23,510 nt of DNA from positions 1-23,510 of the forward strand of contig CAKUMG010000009.1 of NCBI GenBank assembly GCA_934667465.1, in the 5' to 3' direction. The notes under the pieces were generated by a model. That model was given only the letters and a program-made list of their open reading frames with translations, was not told where the DNA came from and searched no databases. Shown one piece after another: positions 15,674 to 23,251 of this stretch (within the stretch, counting starts at the first letter, position 1; every line of letters begins with the position of its first letter). Source of the stretch: an uncultured Actinoplanes sp. GTDB taxonomy: Bacteria; Actinomycetota; Actinomycetes; Mycobacteriales; Micromonosporaceae. Both the position numbers and the translations under genes were made by a program.

Positions 15674-16663
15674 GTGACTGAGCCGAGCGGGTCGACCGCG
15701 AAGAGCGATCCGGGGGCATCGCTCGAGGGAGCCGTGCGAACGGCCGTGGAGCAGGGCCGCGCCGAGCTGGCGCACCTGGACGAACTCACGGACGACCTGG
15801 CCGACGCGTTCGTGCCGGCCGTCTCCGGCTCGATCCCGCGGCTGGGCACTTTCGCCCGGGAGTTCCCGGCGGAACTGAAGCGTCACCTCGACCGGGAGCG
15901 TGCGGCCCTAGGGTCGTTCAACATCGCGTTCTTCGGCCGCACGGGCGCCGGGAAGAGCACGCTGCTGTCGGCGTTCGGCCGGCTCGACGGCGCGTACGTC
16001 TCCCCCGGGGACAGCGACTGGACGACCGAGGTGCGTCCCATCGAGTGGCGTGACTGCCGCCTGTTCGACACACCCGGGATCAACGGCTGGGGGCGGACCG
16101 AGAACCGCGCCGACCTCGAGGCCAAGGCCCGCAAGGCGGTCGAGATCGCCGACATCGTGCTGCTGTGCTTCGACACCCAGGCGCAGCAGGAGATGGAGTT
16201 CACCAAGATCGCCGCCTGGATCCGCGATCACGGGAAGCCGGCGGTGGCCGTCCTCAACGTCCGGAACCCGCACTGGCGTCACCCCGCGGTGGCTTCGGCG
16301 GCCGGCGGCAGGAACTCGACGGCCGCGGTTCGCCAGCACCATGACAACGTCCGGACCCACCTCGCCACGATCGGGTTGCCCGGCACGCCGATCGTGGCGA
16401 TCCACAGCCAGCGGGCCCTGTTCGCGCGGGCCACGACGCCTTTCCGCGGGCCCGATGACCTCCGGGATTCGCTCGACGTCGCCCGGGAGCGGTTCGGCAT
16501 CGCGTACCTCGATCGCTGGTCGAACTTCGAGGCGTTGGAGCGTCTCATCATCGCGTCGATCGAAGAGGGCGGCGCCGATCTCCGGCTGACCGCGCTGCGC
16601 GAGGACATCCGGTCACGGTGCACCCGGGGAGGCCGAGCTCGAGCAGGAGTCGGAACGCCGTGA
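15674..16663 (+). CDS. Dynamin-like protein, N-terminal GTPase part (upstream of a frameshift)
   Basis: The GTG at 15674 begins VTEPSGSTAKSDPG; the frame is open far upstream only because it runs opposite the divergent gene. After an acidic helical region comes a GTPase domain: P-loop GRTGAGKS at 88-95 (Lys94), DTPGING with Asp132, and NVRN at 195-198 where NKxD is normal. Coding similarity appears to end near residue 318; the frame then gives 11 residues of unrelated sequence before the stop at 16661-16663. Removing one base from the G run at 16626-16629 joins it to the next open frame as CTREAELEQESERRESEVES, a natural helix. I therefore read this and the following entry as one gene of about 1,251 codons. 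A short separate GTPase is the alternative. Weak promoter-like sequence TTGTCG-N17-TAAGAA lies just upstream. Confidence 0.75.
   Translation: MTEPSGSTAKSDPGASLEGAVRTAVEQGRAELAHLDELTDDLADAFVPAVSGSIPRLGTFAREFPAELKRHLDRERAALGSFNIAFFGRTGAGKSTLLSAFGRLDGAYVSPGDSDWTTEVRPIEWRDCRLFDTPGINGWGRTENRADLEAKARKAVEIADIVLLCFDTQAQQEMEFTKIAAWIRDHGKPAVAVLNVRNPHWRHPAVASAAGGRNSTAAVRQHHDNVRTHLATIGLPGTPIVAIHSQRALFARATTPFRGPDDLRDSLDVARERFGIAYLDRWSNFEALERLIIASIEEGGADLRLTALREDIRSRCTRGGRARAGVGTP
16623..16629 (+). other. Frameshift site in a CCCGGGG run of the dynamin-like gene
   Basis: Reading switches from the upstream frame to the downstream one here. The downstream frame has a stop at 16587-16589 and is open from 16590. 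It has no ATG or GTG between there and 16827, and its first TTG (16827) lacks a ribosome binding site, so it cannot easily start independently. Deleting one G restores one continuous frame. It may be a sequencing error, a real mutation, or a slippery site. Confidence 0.65.
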
Positions 16664-19430
16664 GTCCGAGGTCGAGTCGCTGCTCGCCCTGCTGGGGTAT
16701 CCGGACGACGCCGAGCGCGCCGAGTGGCTGGGGTTTCCGAGCGACGCCGAACGTGCCGAGCGGCTCAACGACGACGGGCTGGATCTGGTCGACGCGTCGG
16801 AGCAGGCACGGGGCCGGCCGTACGCGTTGCCGGAGCACGGCGCGCTGGACCGTTTCGTCCGTCACCTCGCCGCCTCGCATCTGGCCGGGGCCCGCCGGCA
16901 GGCGAAGGCCGACGCGGACGACCTGATCCGCAGGGCGTTCGAGAAGCACGCCGAGGTCGACGGTTCGGAGTTCGCCGAGACCGTCTTCGACCGGGCTGCT
17001 TTCTCCGCCGCGGCGGAGGCCGTGTGGGCGGGCCGCCGGGCGTTCCTGGAACGGGAGCTCAAGGCAGCTGTCGACTCCTCGTCCGCCGGCACCGGTCCGG
17101 CGACGTCGCATGTCGCCCGGATCCTCGGCGGCGAGGGCAGCGGTGTGGCCGGTGACGTCGTCCGGGGCGCGGGCATCGCCGCCTCCCTGGCGGTACCGGC
17201 GGCCGCCCTCTTCTGGAACCCCGTCGGGTGGGGGTTCGCCGCGGCGGCCGCGGCCGTCGGCATCGCTCTGCAGGTCCAGCAGCATTTCGGCAAGAAGATG
17301 AGCGAGCAGTCCTCGGAGCGGGCGCGGAAGGCGAAGGCCCAGGCGATCGCCGAGGGCACCGCCGCGGTGGATCGGACGTTCGACGACTACGAGGATGCCC
17401 TCGTCCGGGACAGCCGGAAGGCGGCCTGGACGTTGCTGGCTCCCGCGGTCGGTGAGTCGCTGCGCGCCGCGATCGAGCTCCGGGCGGCGCTCGGTCGGAT
17501 CGCGGGGATGATCGGCAGCCTGCAGACCTGTGCCGGTGCGATCAGACCCGCGCCGGCGGTGGCGGACGCTCTGATGCGCGCGCAGCGGCGGCTGGGGAGC
17601 CAGGCGGAGGTGACCCGGGCCCTGCTGGGCGAGGACTGGCTCGGGTCCGTCGCCGAGCAGCGGCCGGCCACCCCCGCCGTCCGGCAGACCTACGAGAGCC
17701 GCCGGGAAGCCGACCGGGGCAGGCTGACGCGCGTGCTGGCGGAGTCCTGGCGCGTGCCGTCCACTGCGGAGATCAGCCGATGGCGGGACCAGCTCGAGGA
17801 CGCGGCCCGGCACGACCCGGCACTGTCCGACGCGGTCCGGACCTTCCAGCGCGTCGCCGGGGCGAAGCCGGTCTTCGCCGTCGTCGGCGACTACAACTCG
17901 GGGAAGTCGTCGTTGATCCGCCGGATCGTGGTGGACGACGGCCGGTCGGCGCCCGCGACGTTCGACATCCGGGCCACGCCCGCGACCACTGCCGCGACCC
18001 GCTACGGGTTCGCCGGGTTCGACCTCCTCGACACGCCGGGCCTGCAGAGCGGGCACGACGGGCACGACGCCGCCGCGTTCGACGCGGTCGCCGAGGTTGC
18101 TCTCGTGTTCGTCGTGGTCCAGTTCAACCTGCTGGTCGGCAACACCTCGCTGCTGGAGGAACTCCTGCGCGGCTCGGAGCGCATCGCCGCGAAGGGCGGG
18201 CGGATGGTGTTCCTCGTCAACCGGAGCGACGAGACGGGGGTGGAACCGCTGGCCGTACCCGAGGCCTTCCTCAGCAGGCAGGACCAGAAACGGGAGGAGC
18301 TGCGTGCCGCCCTCGCCGCTCGCTCCGTCGACATCGGGATCGACCGGATCCACTGCCTGTCCGGTGATCCGTTCGGCCTCGTGGCCGGCGACGCGGCCGC
18401 GGCATCCGCCCACTTCGACGCGAACCGGCTGTGGGACGGCGTGGACGCGTTGACGGGCGCGCTGTCAGCACTCACAGGCGAACAACTGTCCGCCGCAGCG
18501 TTGTCGGGTGCCCTCGACGCGGCGGTCACCGGGCTCGCGCGGCACGAGCACACGCTCCGCCGGGAACAGCACGACGGCGAGCAGGCCCGGCGCCGCTCGG
18601 AACCGGTGATCGCCGCGCTGCGGAACGCGGTGAGCGACGCCGCGATCCTGGAGGGATCCCTGCGGGAGGACGCGCGCCGGATGATCGGCCGCCACGCGAC
18701 AGCGGCACAGTCCGCCGTCGCCGGAATCGATCGCAAGGAAGCGCCGAAGCTGCAGGAACTCGTCGAATCCTGGTGGAAGACACCGCAGTTCGAAGCCGAC
18801 CTCGAACGCTGTCTCGCCGACGCGGCACGCAAGGTCGGCGACTGGCACCGCGGCCACGTGCCCGAGGTGGGGCGGGAGATGCGCGCCGCCGAGTTCCAGG
18901 TGGCGCCCGAGTTCGCGACGCAGTTCAAGGCGCGCGGGAAGGCCTGGCACGAGAACGTGACCGCGGGCGCCGGCAAGGTCGCGGGAGCCGCGGCGTCGTT
19001 GGCGAAGGCCCTGGGCAACCGGGAGGCGGTCTATGCGATCGGCAAGCACCTCGGCCACAATTTCAAGCCGTGGGGTGCGGTCAAGGGCGCCGGCAACGTC
19101 TCCAAGGCCGCAGCGATCGTCGGTGTCGTCGTCACGGCGGTGGACGCCGCGGCCATGGTCACCGACCTCCGCAAGGCAGGCGACCACAAGCAGCAACAAC
19201 AGGAGGCGCTCCGCGTCATCGACGAGACGGCTGCGGGGATCCTCGAGCAGACCCTGCGGGGTGACGGACCCGTCGGGCAACTGGAGCAACTGACCGGCGA
19301 CCTCGAAGCACTGCTCGACGAGCATCTCCAGCTCGCATCATCCATCAGCGACCAGGTGGACCGGGCGAAAGCACAGGCCGAGGTGGCCGCGGCCCTGATC
19401 ACGGCCGCGGGCGACAAGGGAAACGGGTGA
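16629..19430 (+). CDS. Dynamin-like protein, central and C-terminal part with second GTPase domain and membrane hairpin
   Basis: This is the continuation of the preceding entry. Residue numbers assume one joined protein starting at 15674. A charged helix and two 12-residue repeats lead to a helical region and a strongly hydrophobic hairpin at about 499-535 (GIAASLAVPAAALFW, then WGFAAAAAAVGIAL) that should enter the membrane. The second GTPase domain has P-loop GDYNSGKS at 738-745 (Lys744), LLDTPGLQ with Asp786, and NRSD at 849-852, a good NKxD match. A long helical region follows, with another hydrophobic stretch near 1145-1165 (AAAIVGVVVTAVDAAAMV). Two GTPase domains plus a membrane segment recall bacterial dynamin-like proteins such as double-headed DynA or LeoA relatives, which remodel or tether membranes. 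If translated separately, a TTG at 16827 would be the first possible start. The stop overlaps the next gene start by 4 nt. Confidence 0.82.
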   Translation, partial: EAELEQESERRESEVESLLALLGYPDDAERAEWLGFPSDAERAERLNDDGLDLVDASEQARGRPYALPEHGALDRFVRHLAASHLAGARRQAKADADDLIRRAFEKHAEVDGSEFAETVFDRAAFSAAAEAVWAGRRAFLERELKAAVDSSSAGTGPATSHVARILGGEGSGVAGDVVRGAGIAASLAVPAAALFWNPVGWGFAAAAAAVGIALQVQQHFGKKMSEQSSERARKAKAQAIAEGTAAVDRTFDDYEDALVRDSRKAAWTLLAPAVGESLRAAIELRAALGRIAGMIGSLQTCAGAIRPAPAVADALMRAQRRLGSQAEVTRALLGEDWLGSVAEQRPATPAVRQTYESRREADRGRLTRVLAESWRVPSTAEISRWRDQLEDAARHDPALSDAVRTFQRVAGAKPVFAVVGDYNSGKSSLIRRIVVDDGRSAPATFDIRATPATTAATRYGFAGFDLLDTPGLQSGHDGHDAAAFDAVAEVALVFVVVQFNLLVGNTSLLEELLRGSERIAAKGGRMVFLVNRSDETGVEPLAVPEAFLSRQDQKREELRAALAARSVDIGIDRIHCLSGDPFGLVAGDAAAASAHFDANRLWDGVDALTGALSALTGEQLSAAALSGALDAAVTGLARHEHTLRREQHDGEQARRRSEPVIAALRNAVSDAAILEGSLREDARRMIGRHATAAQSAVAGIDRKEAPKLQELVESWWKTPQFEADLERCLADAARKVGDWHRGHVPEVGREMRAAEFQVAPEFATQFKARGKAWHENVTAGAGKVAGAAASLAKALGNREAVYAIGKHLGHNFKPWGAVKGAGNVSKAAAIVGVVVTAVDAAAMVTDLRKAGDHKQQQQEALRVIDETAAGILEQTLRGDGPVGQLEQLTGDLEALLDEHLQLASSISDQVDRAKAQAEVAAALITAAGDKGNG
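16698..16769 (+). repeat. Two tandem 36-nt repeats encoding a 12-residue unit
   Basis: The two units read YPDDAERAEWLG and FPSDAERAERLN. The DNA differs mostly by scattered substitutions, many synonymous (for example gag/gaa, cgc/cgt), while the shared residues DAERAE are kept. That is the pattern of selection on protein in this frame, just 70 nt after the frameshift site. Confidence 0.7.
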
Positions 19431-20974
19431 CAGTGGTCGACATCGACGCAGTACGGGACTGGCTCGCGCGGCTGCCGGGCGGCTCGCCCGCAGGGCGGTA
19501 CGCCGACGACTGGGACGCGTTCGCCAAGCTGGAGAAGCCGGTCGTGACCCTCTTCGGGTCCTACGACACCGGCAAGAGCTCGCTGCTCCGCAGGCTGCTG
19601 GTCGACGCGGGCAGCGACGTACCGGCCTGGCTCACGATCAGCGCACGCCACGAGACGTTCGAGGTCAACGACGTCGAGCTCGGCGGTTGCATCGTCCGCG
19701 ACACACCGGGATTCGCGGTCGGCGCGTCCGACCTCCGGGCCCGGAACAACTCCCGCCGGGCGATGGCGGCGGTCGGTCTCACGGACGTCGGCATCGCGGT
19801 GCTGACCTCGCAGCTGGCCACCGCCGACCGGGACCTGCTCCGGGAGCTGCTCGACCGGGGATGGCCGGCCGGGACGATGTGGTTCGTCATCTCACGGTTC
19901 GACGAGGCGGGCGGGGACCCGGAGGGCAACCTCGCGGGCTATCGGCGGCTGAGCGACCGCAAGGTTCAGGAGCTGCGGGAAGTGTTCGCGCTGGACGACC
20001 GCGCCCCGGTGTTCGTCGTCTCGCAGGACCCGTTCCAGACGGCCGGGCAGGACGCCGATCCGTACCCGGAGATGTGGAACGCGTTCCGGGAGTGGGACGG
20101 CATGCGGGACCTCGCGGAGGCTCTCGCGGCGGTGTCCCCGTCCGCGTTGCCCGCCTGGCGGCAGGCGGCCGGGCAGCGGTACTGGTCGGCGGTCCTGGCC
20201 GAGACCACGGCCGAACTGCGCACCCACCTCGCGGACTACACGGAACGTGCCGAGGTGGCGGCGCACGGCGTCGCCCGCCGCGACGGATGGCAGACCGAGC
20301 TCGACCAACTCGACCGGGCCGCCAGGGCCGCCCTCGACGGCCTCGTCGACGAGGTGCTGCGGCGGTCCTGGGAGGCGGGCGCGGGCGCCGACGAGCTCCA
20401 GCGCGCGCTCGGCGAGTGGTTCACCAGGCACGAATCCCGCCTCGAACGGTTGCGGCAGTCGATCCGCAAGAGCAGGGAACGCGAGCGGGCCCGGCCCTCC
20501 TGGGACGGCTTCGCCACACTGGCCGCGACGGTCGAGGACACCGTCTCGCAGGACGGCACACGGATCTCGGAACACACCGGCAACGTGGGGGCCATGCTGC
20601 TCGGTGTGCTGAGGACCATGACCGAGACGACCGGGGGAAAGAAGCCGTCGAAGCTGGCCGAGCGGGTGCGGCCCCACCTCAGCACCGCCGAAGCCGCGCT
20701 CCCGCTCGCCGTTTACGTGGCGGGGCTCGCCGACCAGCACCTGACGAATCGCGCCCGCCTGAGTCAGGACAGGACGGCGGCGGAGAAGCGGGAACAGGTC
20801 ATCGCCGATTGCACCCGGCTCGCCCACGACACCTGGCAGCCGTACGTGGACGACGTGCGCGACGAGATCATCGCGGAGACGGCGGACCAGGTCGCCCTCG
20901 ACGCGAGCCTGCGCCGGCTCGTCGACCAGCTGCGCGAAGCCATCGCCGCAGGTGAGGCACTGACGGGCCGCTGA
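19427..20974 (+). CDS. Dynamin-like/P-loop GTPase, partner of the preceding gene
   Basis: The GTG at 19427 overlaps the preceding TGA (GTGA), with AAGGG 6 nt upstream, so translation is coupled. The 515-residue protein has a P-loop GSYDTGKS at 44-51 (Lys50), RDTPGFAVG with Asp92, and SRFD at 156-159 in the place of NKxD. The rest is mainly long amphipathic helices (about 245-510), including a Lys/Arg/Glu-rich segment near 345-360 (SIRKSRERERARPS), as in the stalk of dynamin-like proteins. There is no signal peptide or clear membrane segment, so it probably acts in the cytoplasm, on or with its membrane-inserted partner. Paired dynamin-like genes in bacteria (for example LeoA/B/C, DynA/DynB) act as hetero-oligomers. 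The actual job here, whether cell division, membrane repair or phage response, cannot be told from sequence. Confidence 0.85.
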   Translation: MTVVDIDAVRDWLARLPGGSPAGRYADDWDAFAKLEKPVVTLFGSYDTGKSSLLRRLLVDAGSDVPAWLTISARHETFEVNDVELGGCIVRDTPGFAVGASDLRARNNSRRAMAAVGLTDVGIAVLTSQLATADRDLLRELLDRGWPAGTMWFVISRFDEAGGDPEGNLAGYRRLSDRKVQELREVFALDDRAPVFVVSQDPFQTAGQDADPYPEMWNAFREWDGMRDLAEALAAVSPSALPAWRQAAGQRYWSAVLAETTAELRTHLADYTERAEVAAHGVARRDGWQTELDQLDRAARAALDGLVDEVLRRSWEAGAGADELQRALGEWFTRHESRLERLRQSIRKSRERERARPSWDGFATLAATVEDTVSQDGTRISEHTGNVGAMLLGVLRTMTETTGGKKPSKLAERVRPHLSTAEAALPLAVYVAGLADQHLTNRARLSQDRTAAEKREQVIADCTRLAHDTWQPYVDDVRDEIIAETADQVALDASLRRLVDQLREAIAAGEALTGR

Positions 20975-21038
20975 CCTCCGGTCATCGAGGAGTGCGGCGG
21001 CACGGAGGCCGGAAAACCGGACGGGATCTTCGGTCGTC

Positions 21039-21725
21039 TTGCTGAAGGAGGCGTACCCCTGGATGGTCAATCTGTCGTACGGGCCGGAGGACCAGTGGCA
21101 CCTCTGCGGAGCCTCGATGATCACCAGCCGGTGGGCCGTGACCGCGGCGCATTGCGTCGAGGGCGTCGAGGTCGATGATCCCGTGGCACGGGTGGGCAGC
21201 AACGACCGGACCGCCGGTGGCGACGTGCGCCGGCTCAGCCGGATCGTCAGCCACCCCGGCTACACGACGCTGCCCAGCGGCGAGGTCGTGGCGGACATCG
21301 CCCTGGTCGAGCTCGATGCACCCGTTCATGTCCGGCCCGTGGCGCTGGCCCGTACGGCACCGCGGACCGGCACCCCGTCGCGGCTGCTCGGCTGGGGCTA
21401 CACCTGCCGGGAGGAGACGCAGGCCTGCTCCCGCAACCCCGTGGCGATGAACCAGCTCGACACCGAGGTCCTCGCCGCCACCCAGTGCCGCACCGGCAGC
21501 GTCGATCCCCGCAAGGAGCTGTGTGCCGGCGACCTGACCGGCACCTCGGGCGGCTGCGTGGGGGACTCCGGCGGTCCGCAGCTGGTGCCGGGCCGGGGCG
21601 GCCGTTGGACGCTCACCGGTGTCCCCAGCCGCGACGGTGGCGTCTCGGTCGCCTGCAACCTGGGCATCTACACGTCTGTCGCGGCATACCGCCCATGGAT
21701 CGAGGCGACCGTCGCCAAGCGCTGA
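21039..21725 (+). CDS. Chymotrypsin-family (S1A) serine protease lacking a visible signal peptide
   Basis: The catalytic triad is complete: His38 in TAAHC, Asp86 in ADIALVEL and Ser177 in GDSGGP. Cysteines fall where S1A disulfides are expected (C23/C39, C150/C162/C173, CNLG near the end), which implies an extracytoplasmic enzyme. Yet from the TTG at 21039 the protein starts LKEAYPWMVNLSYG, almost directly at the mature domain, with no signal peptide and no IVGG activation sequence. The frame is open further upstream into the GTPase gene, but it encodes only polar sequence. The gene therefore looks 5'-truncated, unless it acts inside the cell. The specificity residue six before Ser177 is Gly171, not the Asp of true trypsins. 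It starts 64 nt after the GTPase stop on the same strand. An ATG at 21063 is a later possible start. Its domain is otherwise intact to the C-terminus. Confidence 0.85.
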   Translation: MLKEAYPWMVNLSYGPEDQWHLCGASMITSRWAVTAAHCVEGVEVDDPVARVGSNDRTAGGDVRRLSRIVSHPGYTTLPSGEVVADIALVELDAPVHVRPVALARTAPRTGTPSRLLGWGYTCREETQACSRNPVAMNQLDTEVLAATQCRTGSVDPRKELCAGDLTGTSGGCVGDSGGPQLVPGRGGRWTLTGVPSRDGGVSVACNLGIYTSVAAYRPWIEATVAKR

Positions 21726-21852
21726 CACCTGCTTGCGCCCCCTTCTCGCTGCGCCGCCCAGGCGTCCGGAAGTGGTGCCGAGCACCTGATCCGATCTCCA
21801 CACGAAGCTGACTGCTGATCATGACTTCGGGCGTTCCGGGCAGGTGGGTGTG

Positions 21853-22458
21853 TCAGGTGAGGGCGGCCGCGCCGAAGGAGACGGAGAAGCGCGCGCACCA
21901 GATGCTGACGCTGCGGTAGGCGGCCGGGTCCACGTCGGCGTCGAGGCGGTAGACCTGGTTGCCGCGGTTGCCCTTGAGCCGGCCGAGTTCGGTGTACTCG
22001 CCGTCGTCGAAGACGTGCCAGCCTGCGGTGCCGCGGATCACGGGTCGGTCGGTCAGCCACACCCGCAGGTCGGGGCCCTCGCTGGTGTCCAGGCCGACGA
22101 GTTCGAGCTGGTGGCTGCCGTCGGGGTTGCGGACCAGGCGGGCGGTGCCGGTGGTGTCGTGTTCATGGGTCACGAACGAGCCCTGGACCAGGACCGCCGG
22201 GGCCGGCTCGGGCGCGACGGACGCGGAGGATGCGGAGGGCGCGGCGGACGCGGAGGGCGCGAAGGATGCGGAGGGCGCGGAGGGCGCGATCGGAACCACG
22301 GACGCCGGCACGGCGAGGGCGTCGGTCACGGTCGTATCGGTGAACAACCGCCACGGCTGGAACCAGTAGAGGATCCCGGCCCCGGCGAGGCCGAACACGG
22401 CGAGGGCCACCCAGGTCACCGGTTTGGTGAGAAGTCTGCGGATCACGTTCCGAGTCAA
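21853..22458 (-). CDS. DM13-domain membrane-anchored protein
   Basis: The TTG at 22458 follows GGGGGCGAG; a GTG at 22446 is an alternative start. The 201-residue product begins with a basic segment and one transmembrane helix (WVALAVFGLAGAGILYWF, about 16-33). A low-complexity Ser/Ala/Pro linker (about 50-85, imperfect PSAS-type repeats) follows. The C-terminal part (about 90-200) is a DM13 domain: GSFVTHEHDTTGTARLV, EGPDLRVWLTD, GNQVYRLD and a single cysteine in SVSIWCARFSVSFG. DM13 domains are proposed to have a redox or electron-transfer role around that cysteine; the function in bacteria is little known. It would face outside the cell. It converges on the protease gene and is divergent from a response regulator 97 nt away, so the two may share regulation. 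Confidence 0.85.
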   Translation of the reverse strand: MTRNVIRRLLTKPVTWVALAVFGLAGAGILYWFQPWRLFTDTTVTDALAVPASVVPIAPSAPSASFAPSASAAPSASSASVAPEPAPAVLVQGSFVTHEHDTTGTARLVRNPDGSHQLELVGLDTSEGPDLRVWLTDRPVIRGTAGWHVFDDGEYTELGRLKGNRGNQVYRLDADVDPAAYRSVSIWCARFSVSFGAAALT

Positions 22459-22487
22459 CTCGCCCCCGGCGGCCCTCCGCCAGAGGG

Positions 22488-22527
22488 AAGCCGCTTACGA
22501 ATTCCTTACGGCGAGCAGCAGCGGCTT
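22488..22527. repeat. 8-bp inverted repeat in the DM13/regulator intergenic region
   Basis: AAGCCGCT (22488-22495) and AGCGGCTT (22520-22527) are perfect complements 24 nt apart, enclosing the TTACG direct repeats. It could be a binding site for a dimer of dimers or a structural element; the spacing is long for a simple hairpin. Confidence 0.3.
22495..22511 (+). promoter_or_regulatory. Candidate OmpR-type binding site (TTACG direct repeats)
   Basis: TTACGA at 22495-22500 and TTACGG at 22506-22511 recur with an 11-bp period, the arrangement bound by OmpR/PhoB-family dimers. The site ends 44 bp before the regulator start codon, a position suited to activation, so autoregulation by the adjacent regulator is plausible. 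It may also serve the divergent DM13 gene. Confidence 0.45.
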
Positions 22528-22543
22528 GCGGGGCGGAAGGAAC

Positions 22544-22549
22544 TAGCCT
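22544..22549 (+). promoter_or_regulatory. Putative -10 element of a leaderless response-regulator transcript
   Basis: TAGCCT fits TAnnnT and ends 6 nt before the ATG at 22556, the same geometry as at the NaeI-family gene. No good -35 is seen at the right distance, consistent with dependence on an activator. A GGAAGGA sequence 14 nt before the ATG is a poorly spaced alternative ribosome binding site. Confidence 0.35.
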
Positions 22550-22555
22550 GCCGGC

Positions 22556-23251
22556 ATGACCCCCCAGGTGCTGGTCGTCGAGGACGATCCGGTTGTGAGC
22601 GATGTGGTGCGCCGCTATCTGGAACAGGACGGCAGCCGGGTCCGGATCGAAGCGGACGGCCTCGCCGCATTGGCCGCGGTGGACGCCGAGCGGCCCGACC
22701 TGGTGATACTCGATCTGATGCTCGGCGGGCTCGACGGTCTCGAGGTGTGCCGCCGGCTGCGGCGGGAGCAGCCCGGGCTGCCGGTGGTCATGCTGACCGC
22801 CCTCGGTGAGGAGAGCGACCGGGTCCTGGGGCTCGAAGTGGGCGCCGACGACTACGTGACCAAGCCGTTCAGCCCGCGGGAGCTGGTGTTGCGCGTGCGG
22901 TCGGTGCTGCGCCGCACCGGGCCCGTCGTGCCGCCGCGTCCGGGGCTGTTGCGCGACGGCGACCTGGTGGCCGATACCGGCCGCCGCTCGGCGGAGCTCG
23001 CCGGCCGGCCGCTGGGGTTGACGGCACGCGAGTTCGAGCTGCTGGCGTTCCTGTTGCGCAATCCGGGCCGGGCGTGGTCGCGGGCCGAGTTGCTCGACCG
23101 GGTGTGGGGGTGGCGGTTCGGTGACCAGTCGACCGTGACCGTCCATGTGCGGCGCCTGCGGGAGAAGATCGAGGTGGATCCGGCGGCCCCGGCCCGCCTG
23201 GTCACGGTCTGGGGTGTCGGCTACCGGTACGAGGCGGCCGCCGATGGGTGA
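22556..23251 (+). CDS. OmpR-family response regulator
   Basis: The 231-residue protein has a receiver domain with Glu9-Asp10-Asp11, phospho-acceptor Asp53 (LVILDLMLGG), Thr81 (VVMLTA) and Lys103 (DDYVTKPFSP). A linker containing PPRPG leads to a winged-helix DNA-binding domain (about 135-228) with TAREFELLAFLL, STVTVHVRRLREKIE and TVWGVGYRYE. It is the transcriptional output of a two-component pair with the kinase that overlaps its end. Target genes are not known; the divergent DM13 gene and its own promoter are the closest candidates. Confidence 0.95.
   Translation: MTPQVLVVEDDPVVSDVVRRYLEQDGSRVRIEADGLAALAAVDAERPDLVILDLMLGGLDGLEVCRRLRREQPGLPVVMLTALGEESDRVLGLEVGADDYVTKPFSPRELVLRVRSVLRRTGPVVPPRPGLLRDGDLVADTGRRSAELAGRPLGLTAREFELLAFLLRNPGRAWSRAELLDRVWGWRFGDQSTVTVHVRRLREKIEVDPAAPARLVTVWGVGYRYEAAADG

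Noticed and set aside
16548..18413. A 621-codon minus-strand open frame opposite the dynamin-like gene
   Set aside because: It lies opposite clear GTPase motifs and has Arg/Pro/Gly-rich shadow composition without a recognisable domain or start signal.
16827..19430. Independent start of the second GTPase protein at the TTG at 16827
   Set aside because: The same frame carries coherent coding sequence, including tandem repeats, for over 200 nt upstream, and there is no ribosome binding site before the TTG.
22200..22310. Short GC-rich repeats resembling a CRISPR or minisatellite
   Set aside because: They encode the Ser/Ala/Pro linker of the DM13 protein; unit length is irregular and there are no spacers.
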